Positions 21,101-28,651 of a stretch of 64,000 nucleotides of DNA are shown here, one piece after another. Position numbers and translations under genes: made by a program. The stretch is from Halomonas sp. KAO (GTDB lineage Bacteria; Pseudomonadota; Gammaproteobacteria; Pseudomonadales; Halomonadaceae): the NCBI RefSeq assembly GCF_015595025.1, contig NZ_JADNRL010000005.1, positions 157,235 through 221,234 on the forward strand, written 5' to 3'. Below the pieces are notes generated by a model that worked only from the letters and a program-made list of their open reading frames with translations, was not told the DNA's origin and made no database searches. The first letter of the stretch is position 1. Every line of letters begins with the position of its first letter.

Positions 21101-21866
21101 AGCGCGGATGCAGCGCCGAGAGCTTCACCGAGATACCGGGGCTTGAGCGCACGTCGCCCTTGGCCTGCTTGGCGATCGCCTCGATCGCCGTGGCGTAGGC
21201 CTGGTGATAGCGCAGGGCATCGTCATCGGTGCGCGCCGCCTCGCCCAGCATGTCGTAGGAGTAGGTGTAGCCCTGCTTCTCGAGCTCGCGGGCATTCTTC
21301 ATGCCCTCCTCGATGGTCTGGCCGAGCACGAACTGGCGGCCGAGAATCTTCATCGACTGAGCCACCGCGGTGCGCACCACCGGTTCGCCCATGCGGCGCA
21401 CCAGGCCGCGCAGCGCGCGCACCGGGCCCTTGGGATCGTCTTCGAGTACCTTGCCGGTCAACATCAGCGCCCAGGTCGAGGCGTTGACCATCGACGAGGA
21501 GGACTTGCCCAGGTGCGCGCCCCAGTCGGAGGGCTCGATCTTGTCGTGGATCAGGTCGTCGATGGTCTCCGCATCGGGCACGCGCAGCAGCGCCTCGGCC
21601 AGGCACATCAGGCCGACGCCCTCGGCGGTGGAGAGCCCGTATTCGGCCAGGAACGACTCCATCATGCTCGGCGAGGTTTCCTTGCGCACCCGCGCCACGT
21701 AGTTGGCGCCGGCCTCGGCGATACGGTGGCGCTCCTCTTCGGAAAGGCGCAGCTGCTGCTCCACCAGTCCCTTCAGCACGCTGGCTTCATCGATCGAATA
21801 GTGGTCGCGGATGCGCGCGCGGAGGACGTTCTCGACCCCCTGAGGACCCGGGGTGGCGTGATTCAT
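18198..21866 (-). CDS. putA: Bifunctional proline dehydrogenase / P5C dehydrogenase PutA
   Basis: A 1222-residue PutA that oxidises proline to glutamate in two steps, channelling pyrroline-5-carboxylate between sites; the flavin domain passes electrons to membrane quinone. The proline dehydrogenase domain (about residues 120-440) has MVRLVKGAYWDTEIKLAQ near residue 345. The aldehyde dehydrogenase domain (about 530-1000) has GVCFTGSTEVAQIIHKAL, the Glu in AETGGLNAMIVDSS and the catalytic Cys in SAGQRCSALRML near residue 818. A C-terminal domain follows. There is no N-terminal ribbon-helix-helix, so unlike E. coli PutA it should not repress its own operon. putP lies 76 bases upstream. Confidence 0.96.
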   Translation of the reverse strand: MNHATPGPQGVENVLRARIRDHYSIDEASVLKGLVEQQLRLSEEERHRIAEAGANYVARVRKETSPSMMESFLAEYGLSTAEGVGLMCLAEALLRVPDAETIDDLIHDKIEPSDWGAHLGKSSSSMVNASTWALMLTGKVLEDDPKGPVRALRGLVRRMGEPVVRTAVAQSMKILGRQFVLGQTIEEGMKNARELEKQGYTYSYDMLGEAARTDDDALRYHQAYATAIEAIAKQAKGDVRSSPGISVKLSALHPRYEYTHRDTVMRVLVPRAQELVKQAAKANIGFNIDAEEQDRLDLSLDVIEALLDDPELDGWDGFGVVVQAYGRRAAPMIEALHEMAERYDRRIMVRLVKGAYWDTEIKLAQEMGVETFPVFTRKVNTDVSYMACAQMLLDRRDRIYPQFATHNAHTCAAIIAMAGGDKESYEFQRLHGMGESLHHIVKQSEGTHCRIYAPVGAHRDLLAYLVRRLLENGANSSFVNQVVDDTIPPSEVAKDPVAEMQRLGGAIASPSIRQPGELFAPERKNSRGYRINEPASILPLIEAREAFADTTWTAGPMLAGGPAPKGKARDMLSPADTSRVVGQVHEATEEEVAAALDAAEDGYRDWSARPAAERAEVLRRTADLYEEHIAELTVICTREAGKMMFDGIAEVREAVDFLRYYANESERLEAEEPGSARGLFVCISPWNFPLAIFTGQIAAALGAGNAVLAKPAEQTPLIAARAVELMREAGLPEAALQLLPGDGPTVGGPLTSDSRIAGVCFTGSTEVAQIIHKALAQNAGPDAVLIAETGGLNAMIVDSSALTEQAVRDILISSFQSAGQRCSALRMLYVQEEARERLLTMLDGAMDALVIGDPWNTDTDVSPVIDAEAQADITAYVEAQRKAGKLLKTLPAPEVGTFVTPAVVEVDGIGDLEREIFGPVLHVATFKAREIDEVVDAINAKGYGLTFGLHTRIDDRVQQIVERIHVGNVYVNRNQIGAIVGSQPFGGEGLSGTGPKAGGPLYVTRFRRTAEVERHEAPTGDTVSIGDLQSALDGLDPRNWAARPDRVEVLRRALSGQRGVIRKALAEAASLDMTPQSLPGPTGESNRLAMYPKGPVLCLGPTLDIAVAQAVQALGAGCPALVVAPGAVEAVQPLERAGAPVTGIDGRVSADTLTAVEGFVAVAAAGSSDWTRELRRALAERDGAIVPLETQTIAPERYVVERHLCIDTTAAGGNASLLATAE

Positions 21867-21942
21867 GGTTGATCTCTCCTGCTAATGGCCCCGGTCGCGG
21901 GGCCACGTGGTGTTGCTGGTTTCGGCGCCCTCGGGCACCGAA

Positions 21943-23433
21943 TTACCGCTCGATATGCTGATACTCGCCGGCATCGGCGGTGGCGAGGCTCACCGCCATG
22001 ATGGCCACCCAGGCGGCGATGAAGCCGGGGATGATCTCGTAGACGCCGGGCCCGCCCATGAAGGAGCCGTTCCAGCCCAGCGAGATCCAGATCATGACGG
22101 TCGCGGCCCCTGTCACCATGCCGGCGATGGCGCCGGCGCCGTTGGTGCGCCGCCACATCAACGAGAGGATGATCAGCGGGCCGAAGGCCGAGCCGAAGCC
22201 TGCCCAGGCGTTGCTGACCAGCCCCAGCACCTGGGAGTCGGGGTTGGAGGCGATGATCACGGCGACGATGCCCACCAGCACCACGCAGAGGCGACCGATC
22301 GTCACCGTCTCCTTGTCAGATGCCTGCTTGCGCAGGAAGAGCCGGTAGAAGTCCTCGGTCAGCGATGAGGAGGAGACCAGCAGCTGGCTGGAGATGGTGC
22401 TCATGATCGCCGCGAGCAGCGCGGCATAGAGGAAGCCGGTGATCAGCGGATGAAACAGCAGATCGGCGAGAATGATGAAGATGGTCTCCGGGTCCTCGAC
22501 ATCCATACCGTTGCGCACGGCGTAGGCCCGGCCGAAGATGCCCAGCGACACGGCGCCGATCAGCGAGATGGCCATCCAGGACATGCCGATGTTGCGCGCT
22601 ATCGGGACCTCCTTGAGGCTGCGGATGGCCATGAAGCGCACGATGATGTGCGGCTGACCGAAGTAGCCAAGCCCCCAGGTCACCGCCGACAGCCAGCCGA
22701 TGACCGTCAGCCCCTCGGTCCAGGTCAGCAGGGTGGGGTCTACCTCGTTGAGCGTCTGTGAGGCCTGGGAGTAGCCGCCGCCGCCTTCGCCGAAGAGTAC
22801 CACCGCCGGCATGATCACCAGCGCCAGCATCATGATGCAGCCCTGCACGAAGTCGGTCAGGCTGACGGCCAGAAAGCCGCCGATGACGGTGTAGGCCAGC
22901 ACGATGCCCAGAGTGATGACGACTCCCGCTGCATAGTCGCTCAAACCGCCGAAGTTGAATATGCCGGCGAAGGCGCTCTCGAACAGCTTGCCGCCCGCCA
23001 CCAGGCCGGAGGCGGTGTAGACGGCGAAGAAAACGACGATGACGATGGCCGACACCGTCCTCAGCGACAGGGCGCGGGTCGGAAACCGGTTGGCCAGGAA
23101 CTCGGGGATGGTGATCGCGTTGCCGTAGTGGACGGTCTGCTCACGCAGACGGGGGGCGACCAGGGTCCAGTTGAAGAAGGCGCCCACCAGCAGGCCGATG
23201 CCGATCCAGGCCGAGCCGAGCCCCGACACGAACAGTGCCCCGGGCAGCCCCAGCAGTAACCAGCCGCTCATGTCCGAAGCGCCGGCGGATAGCGCGGCCA
23301 CCTTGGGGCTCAGGCCGCGTCCGCCCAGCATATAATCTTCGGACGACGAGGTGGCCTTCTGCATCGCATAAACGCCGATGGCGATCATGAGTACGAAGTA
23401 GCCTATTAGGCTGATCCATACACCAGTTTCCAT
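21943..23433 (-). CDS. putP: Sodium/proline symporter PutP
   Basis: A 496-residue SSS-family transporter that imports proline with sodium across the inner membrane. About 13 membrane helices are visible. Family signatures include GDMSGWLLLGLPGA-like SDMSGWLLLGLPGALFV, RLREQTVHYGNAITIPEFLA and WGLGYFGQPHIIVRFMAI. The start at 23433 (METGVWISLIGYFVLM) follows TGGAGAG; a start 18 bases upstream is less likely. It is upstream of putA on the same strand. In a halophile proline import also serves osmoprotection. Confidence 0.95.
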   Translation of the reverse strand: METGVWISLIGYFVLMIAIGVYAMQKATSSSEDYMLGGRGLSPKVAALSAGASDMSGWLLLGLPGALFVSGLGSAWIGIGLLVGAFFNWTLVAPRLREQTVHYGNAITIPEFLANRFPTRALSLRTVSAIVIVVFFAVYTASGLVAGGKLFESAFAGIFNFGGLSDYAAGVVITLGIVLAYTVIGGFLAVSLTDFVQGCIMMLALVIMPAVVLFGEGGGGYSQASQTLNEVDPTLLTWTEGLTVIGWLSAVTWGLGYFGQPHIIVRFMAIRSLKEVPIARNIGMSWMAISLIGAVSLGIFGRAYAVRNGMDVEDPETIFIILADLLFHPLITGFLYAALLAAIMSTISSQLLVSSSSLTEDFYRLFLRKQASDKETVTIGRLCVVLVGIVAVIIASNPDSQVLGLVSNAWAGFGSAFGPLIILSLMWRRTNGAGAIAGMVTGAATVMIWISLGWNGSFMGGPGVYEIIPGFIAAWVAIMAVSLATADAGEYQHIER

Positions 23434-23785
23434 GAAAACTCTCCAGTTCATCAGGGCGGAGCCTGGCTCCGCGTCGTTGATGCCTGTGCCGAGGGGTCGG
23501 CAATCGGGCACCGCTTTCTTGGCTTTTTTATCTCGATGGCACTATGCCGGGGCTCTTGGGGTATTGCGGCGATTCGTTTTCTGGGTGGCCTCCTTCGATG
23601 AGTGCGGTATTCGGTACCGGAGCGCCTTCTGCACTGCGCCGGCGCCATGCGGGCGAGGTTGTTGCAGCCTGGCCTTACCCTGACTGTAGGTGCTTGGCGC
23701 CGGTGATGCTTGTGGATTCCGCGGGAGTTGTTGCAAAAAACGCGTGACTTGTACGACGATAGCGTTAGATAGATAGACTTTAGTC
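23434..23785. other. Intergenic region upstream of putP
   Basis: 352 bases between putP and the AraC-type gene, both on the minus strand. It must hold the putP promoter. I see AT-rich patches (near 23523 and 23735) but no promoter or operator that I can support. A short dyad AGACT-TT-AGTCT at 23775-23786 touches the stop of the AraC gene. Confidence 0.4.
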
Positions 23786-24553
23786 TTAGCTTGTGGTGAG
23801 GGCAGTTTGCCTCAGGCGGCTCGGCGGTTGGCCATAGCTCTCGCGACAGGCGCGGGAGAGGGCGCTCTGGCTGCTGAACCCCGTCAGTTCCGCTATCTCG
23901 GTCAGCGATAGGTGAGTGTCATCGAGCAGCCGGCGGGCGGCCTCGAGACGACGGCGTCGCACGTATTGCCAGGGCGTGAGTCCGGTCTGGTGGCGGAAGC
24001 AGTGTCGGAAGTGGGCCTCGCTGAGACAGGCCACCCGGGCGAGGTCGGCGACGCTGAGGCGGTGTGCCAGATGTGCCTCGATGAAACGCTCCAGCCGCAC
24101 CATATCGAGCCTGGGAGGGGAGGCTGGCGCCTCGCAGGCCAGGCGGGCGTGTAGGCAGCCCAGCAGCGTTGCGGCGAGACGGTCTCCCTGGTGAGCATCG
24201 GGTGGCGAGTGTTCCAGCTCCAGCAGCAGGAATGCCATGTAGCGCTTGAGTGGGTCATCCAGGGTAAAGAAGCGCGGGGCATCGAAGAGGCGTGCGAGCT
24301 CTCGCTGGGGGCCGGTGAGGGCGGCGGATCGTGTCGGCAGGTCAAGGATGAGCTGGCGGTTGTCGCCGGTACCTGCGTAGTAGTGCACATGGTTGGCCGG
24401 CACGATGCAGCCGGAAAGCGCCGAGATGGCGCCGCCGAGTCCCTCGATCTCGAATTCCGCCTGGCCCTGCAGGCCGATCACGACCTGATGGTAGTCGTGA
24501 GCATGATGTCGCGTGGCGGTATCGAGGGGGATCTGGCGAATCACGCTGGACAT
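23786..24553 (-). CDS. AraC-family regulator, probably of proline use
   Basis: A 255-residue AraC-family protein. An N-terminal cupin-like sensing domain (HHAHDYHQVVIGLQGQAEFE, about residues 10-90) is followed by two helix-turn-helix segments: LSVADLARVACLSEAHFRHC and LSLTEIAELTGFSSQSALSR with the preceding LTPWQYVRRRRLEAARRLL. The start at 24553 follows GAGGGAGA. Its position next to putP-putA and the presence in Pseudomonas of an AraC-type activator of put genes (PruR) suggest it activates proline catabolism; PutA here lacks the DNA-binding domain that would otherwise do this. Confidence 0.82.
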   Translation of the reverse strand: MSSVIRQIPLDTATRHHAHDYHQVVIGLQGQAEFEIEGLGGAISALSGCIVPANHVHYYAGTGDNRQLILDLPTRSAALTGPQRELARLFDAPRFFTLDDPLKRYMAFLLLELEHSPPDAHQGDRLAATLLGCLHARLACEAPASPPRLDMVRLERFIEAHLAHRLSVADLARVACLSEAHFRHCFRHQTGLTPWQYVRRRRLEAARRLLDDTHLSLTEIAELTGFSSQSALSRACRESYGQPPSRLRQTALTTS

Positions 24554-24611
24554 GGCGGTCTCCCTCCGCACAGCGGGCGAAGCACTATCCTACCCCGTGC
24601 GGCAGAATGTC

Positions 24612-24986
24612 TCATTTCACGCTGCGTTGACGCTCGCGCAGTGCCTGACGGCGCGCCAGGTGGGCGCGTAGTGCTTCGAGCTCGTCATGCCCCTTTTCGT
24701 CCAGCAGCGGCTTGCCCCTCGCGGCGCGGCCGTGGTTGCCATGCTCGTCCATCAGGCGCTGGGCCCGACGGCGCACGCCATCCAGATAGTCGTCGTGGCG
24801 GATTGGGTACCCCATGATGGTGTTCCACTCGCTCTCGTCGACACGGCTTTCCAGCGCCTGGTCGAACAGTGTCAGCAGTCGCTCGGGGTCGGTACGAAAG
24901 CGTGGAGTGCCGGAGAGCAGCAGCAGGCCGACCATGCCGCCGAAGATCAGCAGGCAGACGACAAAGACCAGCAGGTAGAGGGCCAT
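24612..24986 (-). CDS. Hypothetical single-helix membrane protein
   Basis: A 124-residue protein with an N-terminal membrane helix (LLVFVVCLLIFGGMVGLLLL, about residues 5-24) and a charged cytoplasmic part containing DESEWNTIMGYPIRHDDYLD and an Arg-rich C-terminal helix. I do not recognise a family. It lies between tRNA-Gly and the AraC gene on the same strand; its ribosome site is weak. Confidence 0.6.
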   Translation of the reverse strand: MALYLLVFVVCLLIFGGMVGLLLLSGTPRFRTDPERLLTLFDQALESRVDESEWNTIMGYPIRHDDYLDGVRRRAQRLMDEHGNHGRAARGKPLLDEKGHDELEALRAHLARRQALRERQRSVK

Positions 24987-25042
24987 GGCAAGCTCAGGCG
25001 TGGCAGCAGTATGGGTGCGAAGGCACGGAGGGGAGTAGAACC

Positions 25043-25116
25043 TGGAGCGGGTGAAGGGAATCGAACCCTCGTCTTAAGCTTGGGAAGCTTCTGCTCTACC
25101 ATTGAGCTACACCCGC
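25043..25116 (-). tRNA. tRNA-Gly (CCC)
   Basis: A 74-nt cloverleaf with encoded CCA. The anticodon loop reads TTCCCAA, giving anticodon CCC, and the T-arm is GAGGGTTCGATTCCCTT. The first anticodon-stem pair is a G-A mismatch. It closely resembles E. coli glyU. Confidence 0.95.
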
Positions 25117-25129
25117 GAGTGGTTTTCGA

Positions 25130-25158
25130 TAGTAAAACCAATACCTTGCCCATTGCAA
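25130..25158 (-). promoter_or_regulatory. Promoter of tRNA-Gly (CCC)
   Basis: On the minus strand a TTGCAA -35 (25153-25158) and a TTACTA -10 (25130-25135) are separated by 17 bases, ending 14 bases before the tRNA. Confidence 0.55.
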
Positions 25159-25354
25159 GTCGTCTTGTGGGTTTCCTGTTCCTGCGGCGGTAACCCGTTG
25201 TTTTGTGAAGACTGCCGGGAGCCGCGGAACCGCTGTCGGGCCTGCCCTGCCGGCCTAAGGGTGTAGACCCCGCACCGTCAGCTTATTCGATATATCGGTG
25301 AAACGGCGTCAAGCAGCTGTTTTCATTAGCGCTCTGCTCGAAAAATAATGAAAA

Positions 25355-25494
25355 AATTTTGGCTTGTCGCGAACTTTCTCGCCAACGGCTGTCTGACTCT
25401 GTACAGCCAGTCGCGATAGCAGTCGCTAACACTGTTGCTCCGCTGGCAGTTTCGATCGCATCTTGGCCGTTCCTTCGGGAGCGGCCTTTTTTTT
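25355..25494 (+). ncRNA. Candidate small RNA
   Basis: In the 501-base gap between tRNA-Gly and the CBS gene (both minus strand) there is a plus-strand unit with no coding gene. A possible promoter has TTTTCA at 25320-25325 and AATAAT at 25344-25349 with an 18-base spacer. The predicted transcript has a hairpin GGCTGT...ACAGCC at 25388-25409 and ends at a strong intrinsic terminator with eight Ts. The 5' end is estimated. I cannot assign an RNA family. The rest of 25117-25617 shows only a GC-rich palindrome at 25569-25588. Confidence 0.45.
25465..25494 (+). terminator. Intrinsic terminator
   Basis: Nine-bp stem GGCCGTTCC / GGAGCGGCC with a TTCG tetraloop (25465-25486), then eight Ts. It points along the plus strand, where no protein gene precedes it. 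Confidence 0.9.
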
Positions 25495-25617
25495 CTGGGT
25501 CGATGCGGCCGTTCCCGATGGCAAGAGGGTGGCTGGAGAGGGCAGGCTTGCTGGTGCCAACATGTTTGCCCCGTCGATCGACGGGGCGGGGAAGGACAGT
25601 TGAGCGCCGCTCAGGGG

Positions 25618-26025
25618 TCAGCGGTGGCGCATGCGCAGGATGGCGTCGAGTACGTCGCGGCGGGTCACGATACCCACCAGTCGATTCTGTTCCACGACCG
25701 GGTAGACCTTGGGCTTGTTGCCGAGCATCTCCTGGGCCAGGTCGGTAATGCTCTTGGTGGGTGACACCGTGAGCACCTCGTGGCGCATCAGGTCGCTGAC
25801 CAGCGGCGGCTCGTCGTTGAGATAGGCACTCTCCAGCACCTTGCCCATCACGTCCTGTTCCGAAATGAAGCCGATGAGTAGATCGTTTCCATCGACCACC
25901 GGTGCGCCGGGCAGGCGATGCAGGGCAAGCCCGTGGGCCAGCGTCGCGACCGAGGTCCTGTCGGTGACCCGGTAGCAGTCGCGGGACATGATCTCACGTA
26001 CGATGGTGGGAGCCTTGTTGGCCAT
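25618..26025 (-). CDS. CBS-domain protein
   Basis: A 135-residue protein made of two CBS motifs. The first includes IMSRDCYRVTDRTSVATLAH and GAPVVDGNDLLIGFISEQDV; the second includes DLMRHEVLTVSPTKSITDLA and YPVVEQNRLVGIVTRRDVL. Paired CBS motifs form a Bateman module that binds adenosine nucleotides. The protein has no catalytic domain, so it is probably a stand-alone energy or nucleotide sensor with an unknown partner. The start at 26025 follows AAGGAGA. Confidence 0.85.
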   Translation of the reverse strand: MANKAPTIVREIMSRDCYRVTDRTSVATLAHGLALHRLPGAPVVDGNDLLIGFISEQDVMGKVLESAYLNDEPPLVSDLMRHEVLTVSPTKSITDLAQEMLGNKPKVYPVVEQNRLVGIVTRRDVLDAILRMRHR

Positions 26026-26183
26026 GAGGGTCTCCTTGTGCCGGTTTGCTCTTAGCATAGCCGACCATGATGGTTCCCCATCTAACCCGGGCGAACCACC
26101 TTCAACGCTTGTGGTTCCGGGGGAACCCGGGATGCCGTCACTCCCTCAAACTGTCACCATCTTATGTTCCCTGGAGGTTATCC

Positions 26184-26720
26184 ATGGATGCACGCGAATA
26201 CCTCGCCCGAAAGGGGCTGGATGGCGAGCGCGACCGCGAGCGCCCCAACACGCTGGAAGAGAAGGCCTGGGCGCGCGCCCGGGGGGCCGGTGACCACCGC
26301 CCCCGGGCCGGTACGCCCCACGACTGGGAGGAGTGGGAGCGTTATCATGGCGAGCTGGCCGAGGGTGCCGACTCCATCGATCAGAAGATCGACCATGAAA
26401 CCCATCGGCAAGCTCTGTTCCATGAACAACCCCTGGCTCGTGAACAGGATGCCTCGGCGGAAGACACGAGCGTGGGCACCTTTATACCGCCAGCGCAAGA
26501 GGGGGGCGCCGTCGGCCACTCCCCGGCGTCATCCGACGCGGTTTTCGAGGCACCGCCTCGTGTGCGCCTGGCACTGCGCATGCTGGCGATCCTGTTGCCG
26601 CCACTGGCCCTGGGGCTCGCCGGGCTGGGGGCACGCCCCGTGCTGATCGCCCTGGCGTTGACCCTGCTGGGGTGGGTGCCGGGAGTGATATATGCCTGGT
26701 GGCGCCTCTCGCGCCACTGA
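26184..26720 (+). CDS. Pmp3/YqaE-type membrane protein with charged N-terminal region
   Basis: A 178-residue protein. The first 125 residues are very charged and probably disordered (for example DAREYLARKGLDGERDRERP). The last 50 residues hold two membrane helices with LAILLPPLALGLAGLG and LGWVPGVIYAWWRL, the pattern of the Pmp3/YqaE family, which in yeast and bacteria influences membrane potential and salt tolerance. The start at 26184 follows TGGAGGT. Fusion of the short Pmp3 unit to a long soluble part is the main oddity. Confidence 0.75.
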   Translation: MDAREYLARKGLDGERDRERPNTLEEKAWARARGAGDHRPRAGTPHDWEEWERYHGELAEGADSIDQKIDHETHRQALFHEQPLAREQDASAEDTSVGTFIPPAQEGGAVGHSPASSDAVFEAPPRVRLALRMLAILLPPLALGLAGLGARPVLIALALTLLGWVPGVIYAWWRLSRH

Positions 26721-26765
26721 CATCGCCATGCCGCTTGGCAGCGTTCTCGCCTCAGGTGTAAGCTT

Positions 26766-26796
26766 GGTAAACTTTAATTTTGGTATAGGGTTTACC
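26766..26796. promoter_or_regulatory. Dyad operator at DMT transporter start
   Basis: GGTAAAC (26766-26772) and its exact complement GTTTACC (26790-26796) are 17 bases apart, and the second arm ends one base before the ATG at 26798. The AT-rich spacer contains TGGTATAGG, a possible extended -10. Protein binding here would block either transcription or translation of the transporter. Confidence 0.45.
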
Positions 26797-26797
26797 G

Positions 26798-27667
26798 ATG
26801 GGTTTCCTGATTGGCGTTACCGTGCTCTGGGCGTTCTCCTTCTCGCTGATCGGCGTCTACCTCGCTGGTCAGGTGGACAGCTACTTTGCGGTGCTGATGA
26901 GGGTCGCACTGGCGGCGCTGGTCTTCCTGCCGTTTCTGCGCCCACGACTGCTGAAGGGGCGCCAGCGCTGGGTGCTGATGGGGCTGGGGGCGGTTCAGCT
27001 CGGCGTGATGTACCTGTTCTTCTACCAGTCGTTTCTGCTCCTTTCGGTGCCGGAGGTGCTGCTGTTCACCATCTTCACGCCGATCTATATCACCCTGCTC
27101 GATGATGCGCTGTTCGGGCGCTTTACCCCCTTCTATCTGATCACTGCCTCACTGGCCGTGCTGGGGGCCGCGGTGATCCGTTACGACGGCGTTGACGGGG
27201 GCTTCTGGATGGGTTTTCTGGTCGTGCAGGGCGCCAACCTCTGCTTCGCCCTCGGTCAGGTGGGCTACCGGCGGCTGTCGGCCGAGCTGCCCGCGTCGTT
27301 GCCGCGCCACAGCGTCTTCGCCTGGTTCTACCTCGGGGCCCTGGTCGTGGCGGTGCCGGCCTTCGCCCTGCTCGGCAATGCCGCCGCGCTGCCCTCTACC
27401 GACGTTCAGTGGGGCGTGTTGCTGTGGCTGGGGCTGGTCGCCTCCGGCCTGGGCTACTTCCTGTGGAACCTCGGCGCCGTGCGGGTCGATGCCGGGGCCC
27501 TGGCGATCATGAACAATGCGCTGATTCCGGCGGGGCTGGTGGTCAACCTGGCGATCTGGAACCGGGATGCCGACCTCGTTCGGCTGGGGTTGGGAGGGGG
27601 TATCATCCTGACGGCTCTGTTGCTCAACGAGTGGTGGGTGCGTCGGCGATCCGCCTCGCTGGCCTGA
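26798..27667 (+). CDS. EamA/DMT-family transporter
   Basis: A 289-residue inner-membrane transporter with ten predicted helices in two EamA repeats. Recognisable parts are LWAFSFSLIGVYLAGQVDSY, FYQSFLLLSVPEVLLFTIFT in the first half, and WLGLVASGLGYFLWNLGAVR with MNNALIPAGLVVNL in the second. This matches the carboxylate/amino acid/amine exporter branch. The substrate cannot be told from sequence. The ATG at 26798 lies directly behind an inverted repeat that also overlaps the weak ribosome site (ATAGGG). Confidence 0.85.
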   Translation: MGFLIGVTVLWAFSFSLIGVYLAGQVDSYFAVLMRVALAALVFLPFLRPRLLKGRQRWVLMGLGAVQLGVMYLFFYQSFLLLSVPEVLLFTIFTPIYITLLDDALFGRFTPFYLITASLAVLGAAVIRYDGVDGGFWMGFLVVQGANLCFALGQVGYRRLSAELPASLPRHSVFAWFYLGALVVAVPAFALLGNAAALPSTDVQWGVLLWLGLVASGLGYFLWNLGAVRVDAGALAIMNNALIPAGLVVNLAIWNRDADLVRLGLGGGIILTALLLNEWWVRRRSASLA

Positions 27668-27732
27668 GGTCGTGTTTGCTCGTGGGCAGAGCGCTCGCCA
27701 TAATGAGCCGCTGAGCTGCGAGAGGCCCCCGA

Positions 27733-28650
27733 ATGTCACCCCAACAGAGAACGGCGAAGGGGCGTGAGACGCCACCCTTCCGCCATATTGGTCTGATCGG
27801 CCGCCTGGGCAGCGCCGGGGTGGTCGAAACCCTCAAGCGCCTGATGCGCTTTCTCGACGAGCGTGGCCTGCATGTCATCGTCGAGGATCGCACCGCCACG
27901 GTGCTGCTCGATCACGGCCACCCGGAGGCCAGCCGGCGAATGCTCGGTGAGCTGTGCGATCTGGTGATCGTGGTGGGTGGCGACGGCAGCCTGCTGGGTG
28001 CGGCTCGTACCCTCTGTCATAGCGGTACCCTGGTACTGGGTGTCAACCGTGGCCGGCTGGGGTTCCTGACCGATATCTCCCCCGACGAGCTGGAGGAGCG
28101 GGTCGGCGAGGTGCTCGAGGGGCACTATGAGGTGGAGGAGCGCTTCCTGCTCGATGCCGAGCTCTATCGTGACGATACCCTGATGGGCAGTGGCGATGCG
28201 CTCAACGAGGTCGTGCTGCATCCCGGCAAGGCGGTGCGCATGATCGAGTTCGAGCTCTTTCTCGATGGTCAGTTCGTCTACAGCCAGCGCAGCGATGGCC
28301 TGATCATCGCCACCCCCACCGGCTCGACCGCCTATTCGCTTTCCGGCGGTGGGCCGATCATGCACCCGCGCCTCGATGTGCTGACCCTGGTGCCGATGTT
28401 CCCGCATACCCTTTCGAGCCGCCCCATCGTGGTGGATGCCTCCAGCGAGATCCGTATCCATATCGGTGAGACCAACCAGACCTACCCGCATATCAGCTGC
28501 GATGGGCAGACCCGGGCGGTGGCCAAGCCCGATGATGTCCTGGTGATTCGCCGCAAGCCTCAGACGGTGCATCTGGTGCACCCGGTGGGGCACAACTTCT
28601 ACGAGGTCCTGCGCAGCAAGCTGGGCTGGAGCCATCGCCTGGGGGATTGA
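27733..28650 (+). CDS. nadK: NAD kinase
   Basis: A 305-residue NAD kinase that phosphorylates NAD to NADP. The diagnostic motifs are GGDGSLLGAARTL, VNRGRLGFLTDISPDE, ALNEVVLHPGKAVRMIEFEL and the glycine-rich DGLIIATPTGSTAYSLSGGG. Length and order agree with E. coli NadK (292 residues), with an N-terminal extension of about ten residues. A phosphoesterase gene follows with only one base between the stop and its GTG start. Confidence 0.96.
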   Translation: MSPQQRTAKGRETPPFRHIGLIGRLGSAGVVETLKRLMRFLDERGLHVIVEDRTATVLLDHGHPEASRRMLGELCDLVIVVGGDGSLLGAARTLCHSGTLVLGVNRGRLGFLTDISPDELEERVGEVLEGHYEVEERFLLDAELYRDDTLMGSGDALNEVVLHPGKAVRMIEFELFLDGQFVYSQRSDGLIIATPTGSTAYSLSGGGPIMHPRLDVLTLVPMFPHTLSSRPIVVDASSEIRIHIGETNQTYPHISCDGQTRAVAKPDDVLVIRRKPQTVHLVHPVGHNFYEVLRSKLGWSHRLGD

Positions 28651-28651
28651 C

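Noticed and set aside
18087..21146. 1019-codon open frame on the plus strand
   Set aside because: It lies wholly antisense to putA, whose protein matches the family end to end; the frame has low-complexity Gly/Ala/Asp/His-rich composition typical of GC-rich shadow frames.
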